DNA of 9,528 bases, from contig CAYPQM010000213.1 in the NCBI GenBank assembly GCA_964412845.1, forward strand, positions 1 through 9,528, given 5' to 3'. This DNA comes from JAWWPY01 sp964412845. GTDB taxonomy: Bacteria; Actinomycetota; Actinomycetes; Streptosporangiales; Streptosporangiaceae. Positions 1 through 5,633 of this stretch are shown here, piece by piece. Every line of letters begins with the position of its first letter. Position 1 is the first letter of the stretch. The notes under the pieces were generated by a model. It worked only from the letters and a program-made list of their open reading frames with translations. It was not told the origin of the DNA and did not search any database. The position numbers were made by a program, and so were the translations under genes.

Positions 1-1877
1 CTCGCGCTCTGCACGGCCCCGCCCTCGACCTGGTTGACCACCCCGTCGGGATTGATCACGCGGCCCACGTCCACCGCCAGCCACAGCTTGCGCAGCCGGA
101 CGCTGGTGTCCGCGTCCACCTGGGCGACCGCCGCACAGTATCCCGAGGTGCCTTTGTAACGGGCGAAGCCCACCCCGAAGCCCGTGCCCTCGCCGCGCGG
201 CCGGGCCGCCCAGCCCGAGAAGCTGGCCACCTCCTCGATCACCCGCCGGGCCCGCGGGTCACTCAGGTGGGCCAGCCGGAAGCTGACCGGGTCAGCGCCG
301 GCCACGGCGGCCAGTTCGTCCATGAACGACTCGATGGCGAACACGTTGAGGAACGCGCCGAGGGACCGCAGTGACGAGGTCCGGATCGGCATGGTGAGCA
401 GCCGGTGCCGGGTCACTTCCAGATCGGGGATGTCATAGCCGGGCACCGCATTGCGGGTCGAGCCGATCGTGCCGTTCGGCGGCCCGTCAGCTGCGGGCGT
501 CATCGGCTCACCCCCCGCCACGTGGCAGAACGCGAGCAGACGCGGCTCGCCCCCGGTACCTGGCCGGCCGAGGAAGCCGTTGCTCCACACATCCTGCCGC
601 CAGCTCTGGATCCGGCCGTGGCCGTCCAGCCCCGCGGACAGCCGGGCGAGCATCGCTGAGCCGAGCGGCGCCCAGGCCAGCTCATCGCCGCGGGACCACA
701 TCACCCGCACCGGCCGTCCTGGTACCGCCCGGGCCAGCAGCACCGCGTCGGCGGCCGCATCGTCGGCGCCATTGTGCCCGTAGGCGCCCGCGCCTTCCGC
801 GTGGTGCACGGTGATCTGCCCGGCGGGCACGCCCAGCGCTGCGGCCAGCGCCCCGCGCAGGGCGAAGATGCCCTGGCTGTGCGTCCAGACGGTGACCGCC
901 GCGCCGTCCCATCGGGCGATCGCGCAGCTCGGGGCCATCGAGGCGTGGGCGAGGAAGGGCCGGGTGTACTCCGCCGACAGGTACCTGCTGGCGGACGCGG
1001 CGGCCGCGTCGTCCCGGCGCGCGGCCACGGTCAGCACCTGTGCGGGCTGGGCCGTCAGGAAGCCCGTCAGGTCGTCCTCATCGGGCAGTGTCTCGCGGGT
1101 GCGCCAGCTGGCGGCCTCCGCCAGCGCGGCCGCCGCTGCGCCAGCGGCCGGGTCGGATTCGGCGATGACGCCGAGGAACGACCCGTCGTGCACCTGGGCC
1201 AGCACGCCGGAGGGCAGCTCAGCGGCGGCCAGCCGGTCGAGCGTGGCGCCCGGGCCGGGGGGCCGGACCACCCGGCCGAACAGCATGCCGGGCAGGACCA
1301 GGTCGTGCAGGAACCGGGGCCGCCCGGTGACCTTGTCGGGGATGTCCAGCCGCTGGGCGCTGTGCCCGGCGACCGACCAGCGGCCGGGCGGCTTGGCCGG
1401 GACGGGCGCCCCGGCCGGCCGGTCCAGCAGGCCAGGCCCGTTCAGCGACCAGTAGGTCAGGCCGGTCGCGCCCGAGGCGGTGCAGATCTGCCCGTCGTCC
1501 ACGTGCAGCGCGGCCCGGCGGGCCCCCAGCTTCTCGGCGGCGGCGGCCAGGAAGGTCGCACGGACCTGCGCACAGGCCTGGCGGAGCGCGCCGCCGGACT
1601 CCTCGATCGACCGGCTCCCCGACGTGACCCCCTCATCGGGGCTGCTGCTGGTGCTGACCGGCGCGACCCGGATACGGCCCAGGGCGACGTCGAGTTCTTC
1701 GGCCGCGACCTGGGCCAGCGCCGTCCATACGCCCTGGCCGTACTCGACTTTCCCGGACCGGACGGTGACCGTGCCGTCGTCGGTGAAGTCGACCCAGTCC
1801 CGGAGGATGGGGTTGGCGGCGAGGCTCGCCGGGAGCGATGGCCCGGCGCCGGCGCCGGGCCGGGCGGACGCGCTCAC
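1..1877 (-). CDS. Molybdopterin-binding large subunit of a two-subunit Mo hydroxylase (IorB/NicB-like), 3' end outside window
   Basis: Catalytic subunit of a xanthine-dehydrogenase-family hydroxylase, which inserts water-derived oxygen into (usually N-heterocyclic) aromatic rings or aldehydes at a Mo-cytosine-dinucleotide centre. I translated this strand by hand: it is open for 625 codons from GTG 1877 to the left edge. Visible landmarks are SLPASLAANPILRDWVDF near the start, GKVEYGQG soon after, a GAYGHNGADD segment around residues 364-373 (the branch with YGHNG rather than FGRR), GRPVRVMWSR after it, PIRTSSLRSLGAF at about 498-509, ESFMDELA, and VINPDGVVNQVEGG near the edge. About 100 C-terminal residues, including the catalytic glutamate region, are missing, so a fused cytochrome c domain cannot be assessed. 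The GTG start overlaps the stop of the small-subunit gene by four bases, implying translational coupling; no strong ribosome site is seen. One oddity: Leu506 replaces the usual proline of the RxPG motif. Family assignment is secure; substrate is unknown. Confidence 0.9.
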   Translation of the reverse strand, partial: MSASARPGAGAGPSLPASLAANPILRDWVDFTDDGTVTVRSGKVEYGQGVWTALAQVAAEELDVALGRIRVAPVSTSSSPDEGVTSGSRSIEESGGALRQACAQVRATFLAAAAEKLGARRAALHVDDGQICTASGATGLTYWSLNGPGLLDRPAGAPVPAKPPGRWSVAGHSAQRLDIPDKVTGRPRFLHDLVLPGMLFGRVVRPPGPGATLDRLAAAELPSGVLAQVHDGSFLGVIAESDPAAGAAAAALAEAASWRTRETLPDEDDLTGFLTAQPAQVLTVAARRDDAAAASASRYLSAEYTRPFLAHASMAPSCAIARWDGAAVTVWTHSQGIFALRGALAAALGVPAGQITVHHAEGAGAYGHNGADDAAADAVLLARAVPGRPVRVMWSRGDELAWAPLGSAMLARLSAGLDGHGRIQSWRQDVWSNGFLGRPGTGGEPRLLAFCHVAGGEPMTPAADGPPNGTIGSTRNAVPGYDIPDLEVTRHRLLTMPIRTSSLRSLGAFLNVFAIESFMDELAAVAGADPVSFRLAHLSDPRARRVIEEVASFSGWAARPRGEGTGFGVGFARYKGTSGYCAAVAQVDADTSVRLRKLWLAVDVGRVINPDGVVNQVEGGAVQSA

Positions 1878-2398
1878 CTGGCGGCCTGTCCGGACCCGGC
1901 GCCGGCCGCGGCCGCGCGGCCGGCAGCCGGCTCGCGGGCGGCCGCGGCCGCGCTGAGCACGGCGTTGACGATGCGGCGGTGGGCCCCGCACCGGCACAGG
2001 TTGCCGTCAAGCGCCTCGCGTACCTGGCGGTCGTCCGGCGCGGGATTGCCGCGCAGCAGGGCGACCGCACTGATGATCATGCCGGATGTGCAGTACCCGC
2101 ACTGGGCCGCCTGCTCGTCGATGAACGCCTGCTGGACCGGATGCAGCGCGGCGCCGTCCGCGAGCCCTTCGACCGTGGTGATCTCGCTGCCTTCCGCGGC
2201 CCAGGCGGGCAGATCGCAGGAGGACCGGGGCTGGCCGTCCACCAGCACCCGGCATGCGCCGCACAGGCCTGCCCCGCAGCCGAACCGCGGGCCGGCCAGC
2301 CCCAGGTCATGGCGGAGCACGTCCAGCAGGGGAGAGGCCGGCTCACAGCTGATCGTCCGCGGCGACCCGTTCACCGTCATGTGAAGTTCCTGCTGCAT
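1874..2398 (-). CDS. [2Fe-2S] small subunit of the Mo hydroxylase (IorA/CoxS-like)
   Basis: Electron-transfer subunit that passes electrons from the Mo centre of the large subunit to an external acceptor. The 174-residue protein has both expected clusters. The plant-type ferredoxin domain carries Cys41, Cys46, Cys49 and Cys61 (CGAGLCGACR then C). The helical domain carries Cys100, Cys103, Cys135 and Cys137 (QCGYCTSGM and LCRCG). Family members are about 150-160 residues; the excess is an Ala/Gly/Arg-rich tail after about residue 148. The start at 2398 is preferred over the in-frame Met7 because GGAGGG (2412-2407) lies 8 nt upstream. The gene is first in a leftward operon and overlaps the large-subunit gene by GTGA. 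No FAD-binding middle subunit lies between them, matching the two-subunit isoquinoline or nicotinate oxidoreductase layout rather than CO or xanthine dehydrogenase. No signal peptide is seen, so it probably acts in the cytoplasm. Confidence 0.93.
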   Translation of the reverse strand: MQQELHMTVNGSPRTISCEPASPLLDVLRHDLGLAGPRFGCGAGLCGACRVLVDGQPRSSCDLPAWAAEGSEITTVEGLADGAALHPVQQAFIDEQAAQCGYCTSGMIISAVALLRGNPAPDDRQVREALDGNLCRCGAHRRIVNAVLSAAAAAREPAAGRAAAAGAGSGQAAR

Positions 2399-2422
2399 GG
2401 TCGCGTCCCTCCGGGCTGGCGG

Positions 2423-2452
2423 TTGACGGGTCCCTCCCCGACAGAGTATGCA
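2423..2452 (+). promoter_or_regulatory. Possible rightward promoter of the hydrolase-propeller operon
   Basis: TTGACG at 2423-2428 matches the -35 consensus at five of six bases. TATGCA at 2447-2452 follows after 18 bp and could serve as the -10. Transcription would start near 2459, leaving a leader of about 30 nt before the GTG at 2492. The -10 is imperfect, so this is a prediction from pattern only. Confidence 0.45.
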
Positions 2453-2462
2453 TTCGATTGCA
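2449..2462. promoter_or_regulatory. Near-palindrome, candidate operator
   Basis: TGCATTCGATTGCA is a 14-bp inverted repeat, half-sites TGCATTC and GATTGCA, matching at six of seven positions. It overlaps the proposed rightward -10 and lies in the AT-rich centre of the divergent region, where a repressor (for example of the TetR or MarR type) could control both operons. No regulator gene for it is present in the window. Confidence 0.4.
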
Positions 2463-2491
2463 CGGATAGCCAGGACAACCGAGGAGACTGG

Positions 2492-3580
2492 GTGGACGAG
2501 CGGGTAGCGATGGCGATCTCACACTGGGCGCCGAGGTTCACGGCCAACGGGGTGACGGCCGGGGATTTTGAGCGGATCACCAGCGGCCTGGAACACTGGG
2601 CGGACTGGTGCGGCGCCTGGAGCGCGGTGGGAGCCGAGCACGAGGCGCTCGGGCGCACCGCCCTGGACGCGGGCCGGACGATGTCGGCCGGCGCGCACCT
2701 GTCGCAGGCCGCGGTCTATTACCACTTCGCCAAGTTCCTCTTCGTCGACGACCTCGAGCAGATGCGGGCCGCGCACATGGCGGCGGTGCGGTGCCTCGAT
2801 GACGCGCTGCCCTACCTGGACCCGCCGGGCCGCAGGATCGAGATCCCCTTCGACGGCTCGCGCATGGTGGGCGTGCTGCGGACGCCCAGCGGCGCCGGGC
2901 CGCACCCGGTGATGATCATGATACCGGGGCTCGACTCGACCAAGGAAGAGCTGCGCAGCACCGAGGAGCTGTTCCTGGAACGGGGCATCGCCACGTTCAG
3001 CGTGGACGGGCCCGGCCAGGGCGAAGCCGAGTATGACCTGGCCATCCGGGGGGACTGGGAGGTGCCCGGCGCCGCCATCATCGACCAGCTCGCCGCGGAG
3101 CCGGCCCTGGACGCCGCCAGGATCGGGGTCTGGGGGGTGAGCCTGGGCGGGTACTACGCACCCCGGGTCGCCAGCGGCGACCAGCGGATCCGGGTCTGCG
3201 TGGCGCTGGCGGGCCCCTTTGAGTTCGCGGAGAACTGGGACGACCGGCCCGTCCTCACCCGCGAGGCGTTCCGGGTCCGATCGAAATCAGCGGACATGGA
3301 CACGGCGCGGGAGGCGGCCCGGCAGCTCAGCATGGTGGGCCGGGCCGGGCTGATCCGGTGCCCGCTGCTGGCCGTCATAGGCAAGCGTGACCGGCTCATC
3401 GGCTGGCAGCAGGCGGCCCGGCTGGTTGATGAGGCAGGCGGCCCGGCCGAGCTGCTGCTGCTTGAGAAGGGCAACCACGGCTGCGCGAACCTGGCGCCGT
3501 TCCACCGGTACCAGACAGCCGACTGGGTGGCCGAGCGGCTCGGCGCGCGCACCGGGACGCTGGCCGGAACGCCGCGGTGA
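2492..3580 (+). CDS. Alpha/beta hydrolase resembling 2,6-dihydroxypseudooxynicotine hydrolase
   Basis: A 362-residue serine-hydrolase-fold protein of the FrsA/DHPON-hydrolase group, whose nicotine-pathway member cleaves an acyl-aryl C-C bond. A helical N-terminal cap (about residues 1-130) precedes the hydrolase core. Motifs: GLDSTKEE at 146-153, DGPGQGE at 172-178, the nucleophile elbow GVSLGG with Ser217, Asp300 in IGKRDR, and His329 in GNHGCAN followed by ADWVAERL. From memory, the triad of the Arthrobacter enzyme (367 aa) carries the same numbers, 217/300/329, which also supports the chosen start; Glu244 or Glu247 may match its extra acidic residue, Glu248. GTG 2492 is preferred over ATG 2510 because GAGGAG (2481-2486) lies 5 nt upstream; the reading frame is open further left, but only antisense to the Mo-hydroxylase genes. 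It overlaps the propeller gene by GTGA and is divergent from the Mo hydroxylase. Family call is strong; the actual substrate is inferred at best. Confidence 0.88.
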   Translation: MDERVAMAISHWAPRFTANGVTAGDFERITSGLEHWADWCGAWSAVGAEHEALGRTALDAGRTMSAGAHLSQAAVYYHFAKFLFVDDLEQMRAAHMAAVRCLDDALPYLDPPGRRIEIPFDGSRMVGVLRTPSGAGPHPVMIMIPGLDSTKEELRSTEELFLERGIATFSVDGPGQGEAEYDLAIRGDWEVPGAAIIDQLAAEPALDAARIGVWGVSLGGYYAPRVASGDQRIRVCVALAGPFEFAENWDDRPVLTREAFRVRSKSADMDTAREAARQLSMVGRAGLIRCPLLAVIGKRDRLIGWQQAARLVDEAGGPAELLLLEKGNHGCANLAPFHRYQTADWVAERLGARTGTLAGTPR

Positions 3581-4752
3581 CCGCGGCGTCCGGCACCGGG
3601 ACCGCCGCGGGCCTGCGCCTGCTCGCCCGGCACGGCCTGGGCGGCCACGGTGACGGCATGCAGGTCCTCCGCGAAGGCGACACCCTGTATGTCGGGCACA
3701 CCGGCAGCACCGGGATGGGCACGTCCATCCTGGACGTCGCTGACCCGGCCCGGCCCGTGCTGGTCGCCCAGTGGCCGGCCCCGCCGGGCACGCACAGCCA
3801 CAAGGTCCAGGTCGCTGACGGGCTGCTGCTCGTCAACCACGAGAAGTTCCCGTACCGCGGCGGCACCGCCGGGCCGTTCTCGGCCGGCCTGGCCGTGTAC
3901 CGGCTGGATGACCCGGTCACGCCGGAACAGGTCGCGTTCTGGCCCAGCGGCGGCCGCGGGGTGCACCGCGTCGTGTGGACGGGGGGCCGGTACGCGCACA
4001 TGTCCGCGATCCCCGATCACTTCCGCGACCGCATCTGGGTCGTGCTCGACCTGGCCGACCCGGCGCGGCCCGCCGAGGCGGCCCGCTGGTGGTGGCCGGG
4101 CCAGCGCGACGACGAGCAGCCCGGCTGGCCGGAATCACAGCGTCATGCCGCGCACCACGCCCTGCTTGACGGCGACCTGGCCTACCTCGGCTACGACGAC
4201 GCCGGGATGGTCGTGCTGGACGTGTCGGACATGACCCGCCCCGTCCAGGCCGGCCACCTGCGGTGGCCCGGCGGTTCCACCCACACCTGCCTCCCGCTGC
4301 CCGGCCGGAAGCTGGTGGTGGTCACCGATGAGCAGGTCACCGACGGGCCGCACGCCGCGCAGCGGGCCATCCGGGTGGTGGACGTCTCCGGCGGCAACCC
4401 GCGGGTGGTGGCGGTGTGCCCGCACCCGGCTGGCTTCGATGACCTGCCGCTGCGCTTCGGGGCGCACAACCTGCACGAGAACCGGCCTGGGTCCTACCGC
4501 AGCGAGCGGCTCGTGTTCGCGACCTACTTCAGCGCGGGCGTGCGGGTGTACGACCTCGCCGACGCCGAGCATCCGGTGCAGGTCGCGCACTGGGTGCCCG
4601 ATGCGCCCCCGGGGCAGCCGGTCGCCCAGATCAACGACCTGTTCGTCGACGACAGCGGGCTGATCTGGGCCACCGACCGGATCGGCGGCGGCCTCTACGT
4701 CCTGGAGCCGGAGCCCGGCCTGGCCACGCTGATGGCGGAGGCACGCGGATGA
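3577..4752 (+). CDS. LVIVD-repeat beta-propeller protein with conserved histidines, function unknown
   Basis: A 391-residue protein built from about seven repeats, each ending in a strand such as LDVADPARPV (52-61), YRLDDPVTP (108-116), LDLADPARP (157-165), LDVSDMTRP (214-222), VDVSGGNPR (268-276), YDLADAEHP (325-333) and YVLEPEPG (374-381). This is the LVIVD/selenium-binding-protein style of propeller. Near the start of most blades there is a histidine: His24, His73/75, His130, His193/194, His236, His297/300, often followed 10-14 residues later by an acidic residue. Such a pattern could line a central metal site, as in carotenoid oxygenases, but this is inference. No signal peptide or membrane segment is visible. 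The GTG start overlaps the hydrolase stop by four bases, has no clear ribosome site, and so is probably translated by coupling. Context suggests a step in the same pathway as the hydrolase and Mo hydroxylase. A non-catalytic scaffold is the main alternative. Confidence 0.8.
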   Translation: MTAASGTGTAAGLRLLARHGLGGHGDGMQVLREGDTLYVGHTGSTGMGTSILDVADPARPVLVAQWPAPPGTHSHKVQVADGLLLVNHEKFPYRGGTAGPFSAGLAVYRLDDPVTPEQVAFWPSGGRGVHRVVWTGGRYAHMSAIPDHFRDRIWVVLDLADPARPAEAARWWWPGQRDDEQPGWPESQRHAAHHALLDGDLAYLGYDDAGMVVLDVSDMTRPVQAGHLRWPGGSTHTCLPLPGRKLVVVTDEQVTDGPHAAQRAIRVVDVSGGNPRVVAVCPHPAGFDDLPLRFGAHNLHENRPGSYRSERLVFATYFSAGVRVYDLADAEHPVQVAHWVPDAPPGQPVAQINDLFVDDSGLIWATDRIGGGLYVLEPEPGLATLMAEARG

Positions 4753-4769
4753 GTGCGTAGCCGGGTAGC

Positions 4770-4809
4770 CCCGTGGCCCGCCGGAGCATCGTCGCCGGCG
4801 GACCACGGG
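4770..4809 (+). terminator. Long-stem hairpin after the hydrolase-propeller operon
   Basis: CCCGTGGCCCGCCGG (4770-4784) pairs with CCGGCGGACCACGGG (4795-4809): a 15-bp stem with a single C-A mismatch and a 10-nt loop. It begins 18 nt after the propeller stop codon. There is no T-run after it, as is common for actinobacterial terminators. Being almost symmetric it could act in both directions. Confidence 0.7.
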
Positions 4810-4867
4810 CCCTTGGCTGGCCGCGGCGCCGGGAATGCCTGCACCCCCCAGGCCAGCGGACGGTGGG

Positions 4868-4873
4868 TAGGCT
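4868..4873 (+). promoter_or_regulatory. Possible -10 element for a leaderless DUF2461 transcript
   Basis: TAGGCT fits the actinobacterial TANNNT -10 pattern and ends six bases before ATG 4880, so transcription would begin at or next to the start codon. No convincing Shine-Dalgarno sequence precedes that ATG, which agrees with a leaderless mRNA. No good -35 hexamer was found. The rest of 4810-4867 shows nothing else recognisable. Confidence 0.45.
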
Positions 4874-4879
4874 GCGCAG

Positions 4880-5533
4880 ATGAGCTTCGCAGGATGGCCG
4901 GACACGGCATTGGAGTTCTACGAAGGCCTGGAGGCGGATAACTCGAAGGCCTACTGGACGGCGCACAAGGCGCGCTATGAGCAGGCGGTCCGCGCGCCCA
5001 TGGATGACCTGCTGGCCGACCTGGAACCGGAGTTTGGCGAGGGGAAGATCTTCCGGCCGAACCGTGACATCCGGTTCAGTGCCGACAAGTCGCCCTACAA
5101 GACGCATATCGGCGCCGTCCTGCGGGGCGGCGGTTACGTGCAGCTGTCGGCTGATGGCCTCGCCGTGGCCAGCGGCATCTACGGGATGGACCCGGACCAG
5201 CTGGAACGTTACCGCCGGGCGGTCGCCGAGGATCTGCCCGGCGAGCGTCTCGTGCGCGTCATCGCCGGGGTCGAGGGGGACGGCATCCCGGTCCGGGGGG
5301 TGCAGAGCCTGAAGACCGCGCCCCGGGGGTTCCCCAAGGACCACCCGCGGATCGGCCTGCTGCGGCACAAGGGCCTGATCGCGTGGAAAGAGTGGCCCCC
5401 CGCGGCCTGGCTGGGCACCGCGGAGGCGAAGGACCGGGTCGCCGGGGTGCTGCGGGCGGCCCGCGGGCTGCAGGACTGGCTGCAGGCCCACGTTGGCCCG
5501 AGCACGGCCCCCCGGGAACGCGCCGGGGGATAA
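4880..5533 (+). CDS. DUF2461 (TIGR02453-type) family protein
   Basis: A 217-residue soluble protein, full length for the DUF2461 family (about 210-230 aa). Hallmarks: SFAGWP at the start, then DNSKAYWTAHKARYE (20-34), and the signature FRPNRDIRFSADKSPYKTH at 58-76, followed by a glycine-rich strand GGGYVQLSADGL and a GIYGMDPDQLERYR segment. The biochemical role of the family is not known to me, and no catalytic residues can be named with confidence. The gene stands alone: it lies downstream of the strong hairpin at 4770-4809 and its own stop codon sits in another hairpin, so it is probably a single transcription unit. ATG 4880 is chosen because the conserved N-terminal motif begins right there; it seems to lack a ribosome site and may be leaderless. 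The last ten residues are low-complexity. Confidence 0.9.
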   Translation: MSFAGWPDTALEFYEGLEADNSKAYWTAHKARYEQAVRAPMDDLLADLEPEFGEGKIFRPNRDIRFSADKSPYKTHIGAVLRGGGYVQLSADGLAVASGIYGMDPDQLERYRRAVAEDLPGERLVRVIAGVEGDGIPVRGVQSLKTAPRGFPKDHPRIGLLRHKGLIAWKEWPPAAWLGTAEAKDRVAGVLRAARGLQDWLQAHVGPSTAPRERAGG

Positions 5534-5542
5534 CCCCCGGCG
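5521..5542 (+). terminator. Perfect hairpin with the DUF2461 stop codon in its loop
   Basis: CGCCGGGGG (5521-5529) and CCCCCGGCG (5534-5542) form a perfect 9-bp G+C-only stem with the tetraloop ATAA, which contains the TAA stop codon (5531-5533). No T-tract follows. It probably ends or slows transcription of the DUF2461 gene before the exporter operon. Confidence 0.65.
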
Positions 5543-5570
5543 GAACACGGGCGATAGCCGGATTCCGCCG
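5538..5570 (+). promoter_or_regulatory. Second hairpin, mutually exclusive with the stop-codon hairpin
   Basis: CGGCGGAA (5538-5545) is a perfect inverted repeat of TTCCGCCG (5563-5570), and the intervening 17 nt contain a small GGC-GATA-GCC hairpin (5550-5559). Its left arm uses bases 5538-5542, which are also in the right arm of the 5521-5542 hairpin, so both cannot form together. It lies upstream of the probable exporter promoter. Role unknown. Confidence 0.4.
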
Positions 5571-5585
5571 CTGGCCGCGCTTTCC

Positions 5586-5591
5586 TAGCGT
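5586..5591 (+). promoter_or_regulatory. Possible -10 element of the ABC exporter/two-component operon
   Basis: TAGCGT fits TANNNT and would place the transcript start near 5598, giving a leader of about 36 nt. The region 17 bp upstream (TTCCGC, 5563-5568) is a poor -35 match, so activation by a regulator, or an alternative sigma factor, is possible. Confidence 0.35.
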
Positions 5592-5602
5592 GATCTTCCG
5601 TG

Positions 5603-5620
5603 GGCACGCGCCTGCGTGCC
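5603..5620. promoter_or_regulatory. Perfect 7-bp inverted repeat in the exporter leader
   Basis: GGCACGC (5603-5609) and GCGTGCC (5614-5620) are separated by GCCT. It lies between the likely transcript start and the ribosome site GGAGG (5625-5629). It may be an operator, for example for the operon's own NarL-type regulator, or an RNA hairpin limiting ribosome access. Confidence 0.5.
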
Positions 5621-5633
5621 GGACGGAGGATCG

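Larger units (their letters stand above)
2399..2491. promoter_or_regulatory. Divergent promoter region between the Mo-hydroxylase and hydrolase operons
   Basis: These 93 bp separate two gene sets transcribed away from each other and must contain both promoters. The stretch about 2441-2465 is clearly richer in A+T than its surroundings. It contains the leftward ribosome site (GGAGGG, complement of 2407-2412) and the rightward one (GAGGAG, 2481-2486). The octamer GTCCCTCC occurs twice, at 2405-2412 and 2430-2437; the first copy is simply the leftward ribosome site. A convincing leftward -35/-10 pair was not found; CATACT on the minus strand inside the AT-rich part is a possible -10. Confidence 0.7.

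Noticed and set aside
2375..2380. Internal Met7 as the start of the [2Fe-2S] subunit
   Set aside because: Only a weak AGGA precedes it, whereas GGAGGG is well placed for ATG 2398.
774..2384. Long rightward open frame of 536 codons
   Set aside because: It is antisense to the Mo-hydroxylase genes, whose translation gives clear family motifs and cofactor cysteines; its own translation is Gly/Arg/Ala/Pro-rich with no recognisable domain, the usual shadow in GC-rich DNA.
2405..2437. Direct repeat of GTCCCTCC at 2405-2412 and 2430-2437
   Set aside because: The first copy is the ribosome binding site of the leftward operon; a second copy 25 bp away in GC-rich DNA may be chance.
1838..2491. Leftward extension of the hydrolase gene frame
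   Set aside because: The frame is open but overlaps the [2Fe-2S] gene antisense; GTG 2492 has a ribosome site and gives the family's normal length.
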